Shown here one piece after another: positions 48,001 to 58,414 of a stretch of 64,000 nucleotides of DNA. A program made the translations under genes and the position numbers. The stretch's first letter is position 1. Every line of letters starts with the position of its first letter. Origin of the DNA: Desmodesmus armatus (taxonomy: Eukaryota; Chlorophyta; Chlorophyceae; Sphaeropleales; Scenedesmaceae); the NCBI GenBank assembly GCA_007449985.2, contig VIIQ02000091.1, forward strand, positions 1-64,000, written 5' to 3'. The notes beneath the pieces were generated by a model, which was not told the DNA's origin, ran no database searches, and saw only the letters and a program-made list of their open reading frames with translations.

Positions 48001-48536
48001 GGCCGTGCATCAGCGTGCTGTGTGTCTGTATATTGGTGTGGTGGGGGTTGGTTTGCGCACATACGTGGGGGTGTGAGACAGGCATGAAGTCACAGTACAG
48101 GGGTTCAGGCTTGCATGTCATGCTGACAGCTTGCACATGGTCTGGTGGGAGTGTTAGATAGAGCTGCAGTGCGCTGTAGCAAAGCCGTGTACAATGAGGT
48201 CTGTGCCTCCTTGCCTCACAGCGGAAAGTCATGCGAGTACCTTCCAATCCACACCTCTAGTGCCCTCAACCCTAAACATGTGCTCAACCCAGTGTTGCAA
48301 GTTGCTGCCTTCCAAACCTCTACACCCCTCACCCGTGGACACAAGCTAAAACCATTCTTTCATGCTGCTGCTTAACCCATTCTTTCATGCAGCTGGCGCT
48401 GGATGAAGCCCAGGAGTTGATGGACATAGCAGCAGCTGGTGAGGGCAGCAGCTACGATGACATAAGGCAGCAGCTGGCAGAGGCCTACCAGAAAGCTGGC
48501 TTGGTGGATGTTGCAAACTTCATCAAGGCAGCTTGA
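45023..48536 (+). CDS. Conserved plastid-targeted plant/algal protein, possibly BFA3-like (chloroplast ATP synthase biogenesis)
   Basis: Eight exons join in phase: 45023-45152, 45260-45327, 45712-45814, 46290-46431, 46718-46859, 47295-47453, 47728-47940 and 48393-48536. They give 366 residues. The first 43 residues are Arg/Ser-rich and look like a chloroplast transit peptide. Conserved-looking blocks are EHAAYISEVAVVPCPKRLP, AVLGLLRWPQ, SVDEYLHRLLAEED, YLIRKVGMFPDVCEALSLGH, SEWYMRNQHFPGWGRPYEF, ARYALRNPWWTLSNFDATRK and a C-terminal ALDEAQELMDIAA to AYQKAGLVDVANF. This pattern matches, from memory, a plant chloroplast protein family I associate with ATP synthase assembly (BFA3). I am not certain of that name, so the function is tentative although the gene is clear. 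No catalytic motif is visible. Confidence 0.7.
46905..47010. repeat. GTAC-rich inverted repeat in intron 5 of the conserved plastid-type gene
   Basis: Repeated GTACAGTACAG units flank a hairpin at 46950-46974, where TTGGTGA, T, TGAGTA pairs with TACTCA, TCACCAA (13 pairs with one bulged base). The outer GTAC-containing arms are also partly complementary. It could be a small inverted-repeat element. A shorter TACAGTACAGTACAG stretch occurs at 39602-39616. Confidence 0.6.
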
Positions 48537-48571
48537 TGCTGCTGGCGTGATGCCTTTGGATTCAGCTTTTG

Positions 48572-48576
48572 TGTAA
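48572..48576 (+). terminator. TGTAA poly(A) signal, conserved plastid-type gene
   Basis: TGTAA only 36 bases past the stop at 48536; a second TGTAA is at 48622-48626. Both are close enough to be the true signal. Confidence 0.6.
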
Positions 48577-49340
48577 GAGAGAGTGTGCGTGTCCTGGTTT
48601 TTTGTGCTGTTTGGTGTGACATGTAAGCACTGGAGGCACTTGAGCTAAGAAACTTTGACCGAATTTTTGAATGGCTATCTACAGCTCAACACAGTGGATG
48701 CCTGGATAGTTGCCAACCATCCCGGCACTCAACAGCAGAGAAGTTCTGCAGTGATTGGATACCCAGCCAGGTGGAAAGAGTGAGGTTTGCGTGTACCTGC
48801 TGCTGTGAGTGTGGTGTGATGATCATCCTTCCGGGAAGGGCTCAAGTGCACAACACAAGGACATGGTCCAAGCATGACACAAGATGAAATCTGCACTCAG
48901 CCAGCAACTGTGCAAAAGCTGTGACTTCAAGTTGGCAACAGAAGCAGTTGAGCCCACAGCCTGTTGATACAAGTGTTGCCTTGCAAATTTTTGCCTGCTA
49001 GCTCAGTATCTGGGCCAATGCTGCAGAGCAACACAGTATTTCTATACCCCCGCACATATGCAACTACAACACAAGTGGCTGACACACATTTCAGTCCTCC
49101 AGTCCCTCTTCCCTCAGACATCCCTTGCTCAGCACTGTGCTGAGCAGCAGCAACAACTTGGCGCCAACAACCTACTACATTCCCGTGCACTGCGGCACAG
49201 CCACAGGGACAGCCCTCAGGTCAACTTAGCCTGTTGAACATGCCAGGGCCCAGCTAGCAACTGTAACAGTGCACGCAACCTCCTGGCATCTCCGACGGTA
49301 TCTTGGCACCCTGTCAGTGTGTCAGCGGTCCGGCCTTGGC
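48577..49340. other. Convergent intergenic region
   Basis: It lies between the plastid-type gene (+) and the cysteine protease (-). No exon or repeat is recognised. It should hold the protease 3' UTR, but I see no TGTAA on the minus strand close to its stop. Confidence 0.35.
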
Positions 49341-52300
49341 TCATGCTGCCGCCAGTGCAGGCTGCAGCTGCTGTGTGTTGCTGTGCTGAGCAGGTGTTGG
49401 GCCTTCTGGCAGGGGCTTCCTGAAGACCATGGATGGGTAGGAGGCCAGGGCACACTTGCCGTGCTGGCCATGGTTGCGCCGGATCCTCATAAACCCCTGC
49501 AGCAACACCACAACAGTGTGCAATGAATCAAATCATCACCGATTTCACATGTACGTTTGTCACAACAACACTGCCAGAGCCAGCTGGGCACCGTGCGGAA
49601 AGCTGTGACTCATATGAAACACACACAGCAGCACTATGCATTTTGTTTGGACGGCAGCATGCTGCTGTGCAGAAACCCTGCCACATGCACGTGTATGCTG
49701 CCACATCCGGCTCACTGGCCGTAGCCTGGATCATGCTTGTGCAGTTGATTGCACATGTGCATCATCCATGCTGCGCCACAGCATGACATGGCAGCCATGG
49801 ACCATTTGCCTAGCGAGCAAAATCGCCAGCCTGGTAACTTTTTAACAGCACATGCAGACCCACACAGATCGAATGCTGAGCATAGACAGTGACTGCCTGC
49901 ACATGTACAAACCCCGCACCGCTCAAGGTGCAAGAGCAGGTGCCGCAAGCAAACGGCTGTCCAGCAGCGTCCAAAAAAGCGCCGCTGACATATGAACCCG
50001 CTCAAACAGACCAGCACCCCCCCCCCCCCACCACCACCAAACACAGGAGCGTCGGCAAGGTCCCCACCTGCTCTCCCCACTGTGCACCCCAGCTGTTCTT
50101 GAGGATCCAGTAGTCTTGACCGTTCTCTGTGCCGTACCCCACAACGACAATGCCGTGGTCCAAGGTTATCTCCTCTTTCTTCTCACAGCAGGGTGCATCA
50201 AAGATGCCGCCTGCGCCAGGCGCAACAGCAGCGTCACAGTGGTCAGGCAGCAGCAGTTGGCAGTAGCAGCAGCAACGTGTTGGCACAGCACCGGGTGTTG
50301 ATATGACACATATGACACAGAAAGCAGGCGGGTGAGTAAGGCATTGATAGAGCTGCCGTAAGGCACAGCTCCCTACGTATACGGGTATGCCCTGATGTAT
50401 GGCAGCTGTCATGTTGCCAACCCTTGAGCTGCTGTATAGATCATGCATGCCGTGCTGTGCTAGGGTGGCACTGGCAGCAGCTGCAGCGTTCGTCAAAAAG
50501 CGTCACAGGCCACCAGACCCACCCAACTTGTGCAACGCGTAGCCTAAGACTGCTAACCCCCACTGCCAGTGGGGATCCAAACCACAGCCATCGCCACCAA
50601 CAAACCTCTGTTGGAGAACCACTGTGACATCTGCAAGGGGATGTATGCACACATGCACCTTGTACACCCCCGCTACAATTTGCCCATTCTCACCGGCATA
50701 GTGATGCCAGTCGTCAATAGCTGGCCCGCAGCATATGGCCACAATGACGGGCGTCTGGCTGACCGCCTTGGCAAGTTCGGTCTCGTTTGAGAAGGGCACA
50801 TCCTCCCAGCTGTCAACCTGCAGCTCGTGCCTGCAGGAGGACAGTACACCAAAAGCACACACGCTCCGTGCTCAGACGGTAAGTGAACAGTGGTGAGAGT
50901 CTGAGGCTAGGCTGGCGGTTACAGCCCTAGAGCACAGCAAAAAGCACCTGGGCTGTACATGTGGCCAGCCCGTCACCTTCCAGACCCCCCTGTTATCCAC
51001 AAACAAAAGCAACCAGGCCGCCGTTGAAGCACCACTACCGCAGGCATGCAGTCCAGCTGTCTTTGGCAGGCGCCCCGGCCTTTTCCGCTGTGCTCAGATG
51101 CAATCCTGGCAGGTGCTTGGTGGCTTTTTGTGGCCATGCACAGCGTGCATTCTGTGGCCGTCTCACCGTTCCTTGGCCAGCTGTTTGTTGCACTGGCCGT
51201 CCTTCCCTATGTATGGGTACTCCTGCTCCGTGGCCAGCCCTCGGTGCTTGATTGTGTACTGGATGGCATTCAGCCAGCCGCCGCCAGCGCAGCCGTGGTC
51301 ATACTTGCGATCGCAGTCAATGAGCTGCTGCTCACTGCCCAGGACAACTTTGCCTGCAGCACAAACATGCAGGTCAACCTTTTCACCTTTTCAATGGTGC
51401 AGCCGACAGGCCTGGGCTGTGAGCTAGCAAGGCAGCAGGTACGCCTGTTCAACTTATGGGACGCTTGCTGCAGCCACTGCCACGGTGCCCTATGCGCCGC
51501 CGACCCTGCTGATTCCACTCGCAAAATGCAAACACTAGTGATGACAGGGCTGCTAAGCGTTGGACCAGCAGTGTTCTACACATGTGTATGTGCATGTGGA
51601 CACGATGCACACTGAGCGAGTTTTTGCCTCCCGTGCATAGCGCTCCCCTTGTCTCCCTACCTGAAGCCATTGCGCTGGCGATCTCCATGATAGACACGGC
51701 CGAGAAAGCCCAGCAGCTGCCACAGGGTGTCCCGTTCACATGCTGGTCCTTGATAGCGCCTAATACGGTTGGCGTGTGCTGACGCCAGTCAACAGATGCT
51801 GGCGCTGTTACATTCTCATACCGCCAGTGCTGGGGCTTGTTGCTGTCTTGTGCAGCGTACTTGCTTGCTTTCGTGGCCAGGGAGTGCTGCTCGTGGCCAG
51901 GCATAATGTGCTGAGCCAGCCAGTTCAGGGCTGTGCGCTGGAAGCTGCTTGTAGGGTTTCGAGCAGTTGGTGCGGTGGTGGGCTGACGCTGTTGTTGCTG
52001 TTGTTGGGTTCTGTCCACATGGGTCATGGGTGCTCCGAGGTAAGTCGATCGGAACTCCTCACGGGTGAGGTCTGTGTGGGCAGTCAAGCCCAGCCGGTGG
52101 GTGGCTGTGTTGCTGTTGACAGCAGCTGCAGCACGTTGGTTGATGCGCTCCACGTTGGCTGACCACACTGTGTAGCGGTGGGACAACTCCTGCAGGGAAT
52201 ATGGATGGGGTGTGGGGCGGGGGGACAGTGGGGCCAACATCAACTGGTGGGTCTTCTTCTACGCACGCACTGCTCAACGCAAAGTATACGGTACTTGAGT

Positions 52301-52639
52301 CCCCACCCCCCTTGCTCACTGCCCCCTAACCTCTAGGGTGCGAGTGTGGTCACTAGGGTTTCATACAGGATGTATTCAACCCCCTACCTTAGGGTCATGT
52401 TGGTAAGGCTTGTTGTGCTGGGCAACCCACTGCCTGAAGGCCTTGTAGTCAGACTGCAGATGACACGAGCACAGTCAAGGTTGGGCAAAGTCACCACTCC
52501 TTTTGCTCTGCTGCTGTTGCATTTTGAACTGGTGGCACACCTTGATGAGCGCTTCTCCTGCAGCTCTGGATGGCGCATTACAGTAGCACAACAGAACCAC
52601 TAGCACACCGAATATGGAGAGCTGCATCGTGGATCTCAT
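49341..52639 (-). CDS. Papain-like cysteine protease (C1A) with I29 prodomain
   Basis: It is a secreted or vacuolar endopeptidase precursor. Minus-strand exons: 52639-52541, 52453-52388, 52189-51661, 51353-51167, 50830-50694, 50210-50068 and 49496-49341. They join in phase to 438 residues. Exon 1 is a signal peptide ([20 protein letters not shown]). Exons 2-3 carry the inhibitory prodomain ([29 protein letters not shown]), followed by a Gln-rich linker. The oxyanion Gln is in IKDQ, the catalytic Cys is C214 in [10 protein letters not shown], the His is H358 in [11 protein letters not shown] and the Asn is N378 in [24 protein letters not shown] is the usual disulfide region. [10 protein letters not shown] before the His is an unusual charged, double-Cys insertion. 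The short C-terminal tail is Gln/Ala-rich without a granulin domain. The exon 5 end uses the donor GTGAGA after HHYA, which restores the family spacing. Confidence 0.9.
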
Positions 52640-52734
52640 GAAGACTGCGCACAACCAGAGATCTCGGACACCGTCTTCCCGGCACGTGATTTAGCGCCGC
52701 CGTCCGCCCCCGTGCTCGTGAATTCTTCCTTAAG

Positions 52735-52739
52735 TTACA
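52735..52739 (-). terminator. TGTAA poly(A) signal, conserved unknown gene
   Basis: TTACA on the + strand, about 140 bases past the minus-strand stop at 52878 and only about 95 bases upstream of the protease ATG. The two minus-strand genes are therefore packed tightly head to tail. Confidence 0.55.
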
Positions 52740-52877
52740 AAATAAAACAGTAATAGGCCTCCATACATGCGTGGGGAGGTCAACAACTGCCAGGATAACC
52801 AGGGGTGCCACAATCCACAACTGCCACAACTGCAAAACTGTCATGAACAGACCGGTTCACCACTTCACACCACGTTG

Positions 52878-54112
52878 TCAGCTACAGTGGTCCTTGACAA
52901 AAGAATCCACGTCTGCTTTCAAGTTGCTGAGCCTTCCTTCACACACGACCTTGAGGCCTGCCGACCTAGCAGTGATCATCAGCTTAGCATCGAATGCTGT
53001 CTTGTAACTGTTGGGGTTGCAAAACACCTCCAGCACATCGAGCCCCTGTCCTGGCTGCTCACTGCTGAAGCGAACTTCCATCTGCTCCCACCTGCAACAG
53101 CACCAGCAGCAAACAATAGCCGGCGTGACGGACTCCTCAAATAGCTTGTGTGTCCTGGTGACAGGCTGGTTGTACCCGTGCATGACAAGATTGACCTGGG
53201 CACGTGCATGGTGCAGTACAACTGTTGAGAACCACGAGATACTACAGGCACTGCTCGACTGCCCGAGCCGTCGGCAAGGTTGCTTGTCGCAGCGTTGCAG
53301 TGGTAGCAAGCCAATGCCAACCTGCCAGCTGGCTGCAGTAGGGGCTGGCCAGCAGGGGTCGTATGACATGCATGCCCAGGGCTGTTGATTAGACACTCGA
53401 GCCTTTCAAGATCTGGAGGCAGGCCTTAGCGATGGGCCACCTCGAGAGCTGGTGCTGCACACACCACCACTTTCTCACAGAGGTGCACACAAGTGCACAG
53501 CTAGGAAAATCAACAGCGAGAATCGTCAGGACATGGTTGGTGCCAGACAAGACGCCGAAGACTCAGTGGAGGTTGTGTTACGACCCAAAGGCCTCCGGTA
53601 CCACTGTAACACAAAGGCTTAACCGCGATGCACGACAGACCTGTAGTGAGGCCTATGGGTTGTGACAGGCTGATAGAGACAAGAATTGGCACCCCACCTC
53701 TTGGGTCGTGCTGCAGCCTGTTTCTCTGCGAATGTCTGCAGCAGCTTGGACAAAGCTGCATCCAGTGTCTTGCCCTGCTCTGGCGTGAATGGCATCTGTA
53801 GGGTGGTTTCACCACAGTGAAGTGCCAACTGCGTTTGGGCTGCATGCCAAAAAAGACCACAAGCAGATTGTTGGACAAGGACGAACACAGCTGAGTACTG
53901 TGCAGGAAAGTAGGCCTCTTGGAACCAGAAGATGGCTGCGAAGACACCGCACCTGCAGCTGCTGCACTGCTGGCATGGCATTGCACTGGGAGCCTGCTGG
54001 GCTGTGTCAGTGCCTTCCGGCCTGCTACTGCTGCTACTGCTGGCCGTGGCTGGGACGCGGTATTGCGGGGCTTGAGGGCGACTGTACCACTCGTTACAGT
54101 CTGGTGCAGCAT
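52878..54112 (-). CDS. Small conserved protein of unknown function, probably plastid-targeted
   Basis: Two downstream exons are clear: 53795-53698 (MPFTPEQGKTLDAALSKLLQ, ending RPKR) and 53091-52878 (WEQMEVRFSSEQPGQGLDV, ending VDSFVKDHCS). They join in phase across intron 53697-53092. The upstream exon 54112 to about 53953 begins MLHQTVTSGTVALKPRNTAS and is Ser/Ala/Arg-rich like a chloroplast transit peptide. However, the obvious donor CAG|GTGCGG leaves it one base out of phase with MPFTPEQ. Either the donor differs, a base is missing, or translation starts at the MPFTPEQ Met. The protein has one predicted helix followed by a beta-rich region. I do not recognise a named domain. Confidence 0.55.
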
Positions 54113-54636
54113 TGTTGGTTGCGTGTAGTGACAGAGAGCGTCTCAGTGGCCTGTGTCGGACTGGTGTCGGAGCAGAAACCAGAAACAAGTAAGATACGAT
54201 CAGCAGCGATCCTTTGAGATGACAGATCGGTGGTAGGGAGCCGAGATGTATGTGTCTTGAGGCTCCAATGCCCTTCGCCAGCGAGATCTGCCGTTGTCAA
54301 CTGGCGATCCAACTGCAGCAATAAAACATTGGAGGCCGAGCAAGACGTCAAACAAGTCGCATTGTAATGTTTAAAGACCAATCAGTGACAATACGGGGAT
54401 AATGCTGTCTCAGCGGCACACCACTGCCACAAGCAGAAGTTGGCACCAGATCAAAGTCAAGAAAAGTACGTGCATGTGCGCCGGCGCACAGGATCATAGT
54501 GCTTGACGTGCTACAGTTGGCTTAAGCACACCGGCATCATCACCTGGTCGCAGTGCAAGAAGCTACCCCGTCATATGAATTTCAAAGTGCCTTGATCTGA
54601 TTTACTGGGCCTGAAGCAAAGCTCTGGGGGTTGCAG
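54113..54636. promoter_or_regulatory. Intergenic region between divergent unknown gene and FAD monooxygenase
   Basis: About 520 bases. It should contain the promoter of the unknown gene and the missing first exon or 5' UTR of the monooxygenase. I found no convincing ATG-containing exon that ends in the phase required by the exon at 54637. Confidence 0.35.
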
Positions 54637-57600
54637 GGTGCCTGGTGAAGGCAGCAGCATCCACGGACAATGCAGCAGTAGCAATAGCAGGTGCTGGCAT
54701 TGCTGGACTCACAACAGCAGTGGGACTCCACAAGGTACGACTGACAGCACAACGGCCACAATGTACATGTGAGGTTGTGCATCCCCAGTGGGTGAGCCAG
54801 CTGCCTGTTGATCTGATAAATCAGCTTATCAAGCATGTCCAGTATCATCAATTGTCTTGGTGCCCTACCCCTGGCATCTCAGCACCTTTTGTGCTCACCG
54901 CACCCATCTCTCACCCATGCGAAAATAAATCACCATCCCAAACGTGCCGCAGTTGGGTGTACCAGTGGTAGTGCTTGAGCGCGCGCCTGCACTTCGTAAC
55001 GAGGGTTCTGCCCTCAGCTTATGGGCCAACGCATGGAGGGGACTGGACGCCCTCGGCGTGGCAGAGCAGCTGCGGGACTCCCCACTGTTGGACAGGTCAG
55101 CACTGGCCTGTGCACTGAAGTGCTGCCGTAGCTGAGCCAGCGCTGTCGGTTGTGGCAGTACCATGGAAATCAGGCGAGGTTGCATGTAACATTGAGCAGC
55201 AGTACTACGGCTGAGCCAGGCATTCAGGCAAGCTTGCATGTGCACTGCGAGGCAGCAGAAGCACGGCTGAGCCAGGCATTTAGTGGAGGTTGCAACAGTG
55301 GCGTGCCTGTGCTCTTGACATCCAGTACAACACCAAACACATGCAACCTCCAGGCTACATCATAACAAATTCCCCAGAGGCAGCAAAAAACCGTGATTGT
55401 CGCTGTTCTGCAATGCCTATCGCAGGGTGGAGTTTGTCAGCAGTGGCGGCAAGCTGCTGACAAGCTTCAACCTCAGCGAGTGTGGACAGGCAGCCACAGC
55501 AGCAGGTGGCGTGAATGAGACGCGTGGGGTGTTGCGGCCGCGCCTGCTCAACGCCCTAGCGCAGCAACTGCCTGCCGGCAGCATCAGGTTCAACAGCAGT
55601 GTTGTTGGTTTGACTGACGACAGCTCAGGTGGGCTTTACATGATTTTGCCAACAACCCACAGCCAACACCCCTGATCCCAGGAGGCGCGTGTTGTTCTGC
55701 CTCATCACAGGAGCTGTGCTGCAGCTAGCTGATGGCAGCAGCCTGCGCTGAATGAACAGTAACATGCACAGTGACATGCACAGTCGCATGCACAGTCACA
55801 TGCACACTCATGCACCGTACCATGCACCGTACCATGCACAGTAACATGCACAGTCGAATGCACAGTCACATGCACAGTCGCATGCACACTCATGCACCGT
55901 CACATGCACACTCGTCACAGGAGCTGTGCTGCAGCTGGCTGACGGCAGCAGCCTGCGCTGTGATGTGGTGGTGGGAGCTGACGGAGCCAACAGCATGGTG
56001 GCAAAACACCTGGGCCTGCAACAACCCAACCACGCGGGCTATGTGGCGTACAGGTGTGCAAGTGCTGGCTTGGCCGCGATTGCCTCGGGACAGCTTGCTG
56101 TTGGGTGTTACTGCTGGGCAGCCTGAATCATGCTGCCATGCCAGATCTCGTGTTAACTACTCCTGCGCCCCTGCAGCCCTCTGTTGCAAGAACATTGAGT
56201 TTCCCACCAATGGTGGGATCCTTGAAAGGTACTACCGTGAGTTAGTATCCAAAGTGGAGGCGTGCGATGCATGTTCATGACCCCTTGAGTTTGATCCCTT
56301 GTGTCTGCATCTGTACCTCGCAGGGGTCTTGCAGAGTACAGTCAGCCAGGCAGCAGCCCACCGCTTCCTGTGAACACCATCCGGCAGATGTTTGGGCGGG
56401 GTGTCAGGGCGGGCATGTACCCTATCACCGACGCACTGGCGTACTGGTACATCTGCTTCAATGCAACAGAGGTGGGTACGGGGTGGCCTGGGAGGTAGGG
56501 ATGGGATGGGATGGGGGGGGGGGAGAGGAAGGGGGAATGGGGGGGAGGGTGGGGAGGAGGTGGGTGGGGAAGAGGGCGATCTGGGGCTTGTGGCTGTGGC
56601 TGCAGCTGCAGCAGGCGGGTTGGTGTGAGTGCTCCCTAGCTATGGCCAGGGTCGTTTGAATCACAGCTAGGGCTGTGACAATTTCAGTCCCCTCCTTGCA
56701 TCAAGCCTGTATGGTGTCTCTGGCTCAACACTCTCTGCTGACAGAAACAGCCTGTATATCTTGTACATTGTCTGCTGTCAGCGCTTAGTCAAGATTTGTA
56801 TGATATGATTGATATGCCGTATGTGTCGTGCGTACTGCATTCAGGGTGCTCCCAAGCCAGCTGATGCTGCTGCTGGTGTAGCTGAGGCCCTGTCAGCTGT
56901 GCAAGGGTGGTCGTGGGGCATACAGGAAGCTGTGCGGCTCACAGACCCTGACAGCATCAGCAGGAGTGCCATCAGAGACAGGTGGGCGGAAAGGCCTACG
57001 GTTTTTGCTTCTTTTGATAGTATCTGGGATGAAACAATGACAGGCCGTTGCTGTAGGCAGCTGGGGGGCTATGCTGCTGTTGTGAGAGAGTCATACATAC
57101 ATAGAGTTTGGTGGGAAGGAATCGTGAGACACCAGTTTCAGAACAGGTGTTCTGCAGGTGGTTGCAGAAGCAAGGGAACCCTGTGATGTGTGCTGTGCAA
57201 ACAAGACGTGCTTACACCTGCATGCAAGACAACAGCTGTGCTCGTGTGCTGTGACAACGGTGTCACAGCGCCAGGTTGTAACCGTGCCAAAAATGCTTCG
57301 TTGCGTCACTGGCCCAGCCCTTGATCCTGCCTAAGTTCGGACGCTGAAAGGCAGCAGCCGCATTGATTGTTTTGAACTAGTTGTGTTTAACACTTTGTTC
57401 GCTGGCGTGCTGCTCTGTGGCTGCTGCTGCTGCTGCCGATGGCTAGGTGGACGCTTGGCAGTGTTGGCAGGGGCTGCGTCACTGTGATAGGTGATGCGCT
57501 GCACCCCATGACACCCAACCTGGGCCAGGGAGGCTGCACAGCCATAGAAGACGGTGTCATCTTGGCAAGGCAGCTGGGCGCAGTGCTGAACAGCAGCAGA

Positions 57601-57825
57601 AGCAGCAGGAGGGAGGAGATAGAAACCTGCCTGCGGGGTTTTGAGCAGGAGAGGTCTCGCAGGTGCCTGGCTATCACTGTTAGGGCGCACGCGTTTGGTG
57701 CTGCACTGCAGATCCCGCTTGAGCCTGTATGCATGGCCCGGGACTTTTTCCTGGAAAACAGGTTCAGTCCTGCACACTTCTTGGACCACACGTCCTTTGA
57801 CTGTGGGACGCTGCAGTCGGCGTGA
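54637..57825 (+). CDS. FAD-dependent monooxygenase (zeaxanthin epoxidase / salicylate hydroxylase-like), 5' end unresolved
   Basis: Class A flavoprotein monooxygenases hydroxylate or epoxidise small aromatic or terpenoid substrates using NAD(P)H and oxygen. Exons joined in phase: 54637-54734, 54953-55095, 55426-55628, 55921-56053, 56324-56471, 56845-56981 and 57447-57825 (TGA). They give at least 410 residues. The N-terminal FAD fold is AVAIAGAGIAGLTTAVGL followed by VPVVVLERAP. CDVVVGADGANSMVA is the DG motif. CVTVIGDALHPMTPNLGQGG is the GD motif that binds the FAD ribityl chain. RGVLRPRLLNAL matches the substrate-domain entry. Exon 4 joins 56324 directly (YR-GLAEYSQ). The first exon begins after GTTGCAG with two bases of a split codon, so the ATG lies upstream and was not found. 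The substrate is unknown. Intron 3 carries an exon echo and a minisatellite. Confidence 0.85.
55120..55310 (+). repeat. Internal direct repeats in monooxygenase intron 2
   Basis: Three related units contain GCTGAGCCAG followed by a GGTTGCA or CTTGCATG phrase, at about 55132, 55211 and 55267. The last two share CGGCTGAGCCAGGCATT. The copies are 55-80 bases apart and not obviously derived from an exon. Confidence 0.6.
55711..55961 (+). repeat. Echo of exon 4 start plus CATGCACAGT minisatellite in monooxygenase intron 3
   Basis: The real exon 4 starts at 55921 after CTCGTCACAG with GAGCTGTGCTGCAGCTGGCT. A copy at 55711 after CTCATCACAG reads GAGCTGTGCTGCAGCTAGCT and continues to CTGCGC, where TGA replaces the real TGTGAT. 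Between them, 55752-55919 is a roughly 10-base minisatellite (CATGCACAGT and variants such as CATGCACCGT and CATGCACACT, about 16 units). Use of the echo acceptor would end translation after 14 codons. Confidence 0.9.
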
Positions 57826-58414
57826 TGATCGGCGGCTCACACGGTGTGTACAGCGCAGCACAGAAAGCTCCAGGTGTTGTTCTAGCTGGAGTTTTTCTAC
57901 TGGGCTGCAGTGACGTATGCGTGTGTACTGGCCCAGTGGCTGTGAATGGGGTGTGACGTGGTGAGGCGGTTAATACGGTGTCAGCAACTGATGTGTTGCT
58001 TCAAATAGCCCTGATATGCATACTGCTAGTCTTTCCGCACAACCCTGTGTGAGCTGTATTGTAACTGGGCCCTCCTCTTCCTCAACATGCCATGATGGAT
58101 GCATCCATGTTCATGTGGGTTGCAGACATGAAGCATCGTGAACGTCGTTCATGCCCCGTAATTGGTGCGCACGAATCAAATTCCGACCGAAGAGTCGATG
58201 CAAGCGCAGAAAGTACCGTCACTGCTTGACTTGTCAGTGATCGTGACGATCTGACTCGCACCTGGAAGAACCCTGCACCTCTTCCCTCCCACAATCGTTG
58301 TCACCATACCAAACCTTTGCTCCGAGTACCTTGTGACCTCTCCTAACCACGTCAGAAGCGTTTCGAAATCCAGTGGTGTGTGAGTGTCTCCAGACAGGGC
58401 AGCAACACTACCTC
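57826..58414. other. Intergenic between monooxygenase and aminotransferase-like gene
   Basis: Apart from the TGTAA at 58060 this holds the monooxygenase 3' UTR and the promoter of the next gene. No other feature is recognised. Confidence 0.35.
58060..58064 (+). terminator. TGTAA poly(A) signal candidate, FAD monooxygenase
   Basis: TGTAA about 235 bases past the stop at 57825, a typical distance for green algal genes. Confidence 0.5.

Noticed and set aside
55752..55919. CRISPR-like array of about 10-base units
   Set aside because: The units are contiguous and without spacers, inside an intron of a eukaryotic gene; it is a minisatellite.
56180..56232. Segment encoding NIEFPTNGGILER considered as a monooxygenase exon
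   Set aside because: Joining exon 4 (ending 56053) directly to 56324 gives the family-like YRGLAEYS in correct phase, so this segment is intronic.
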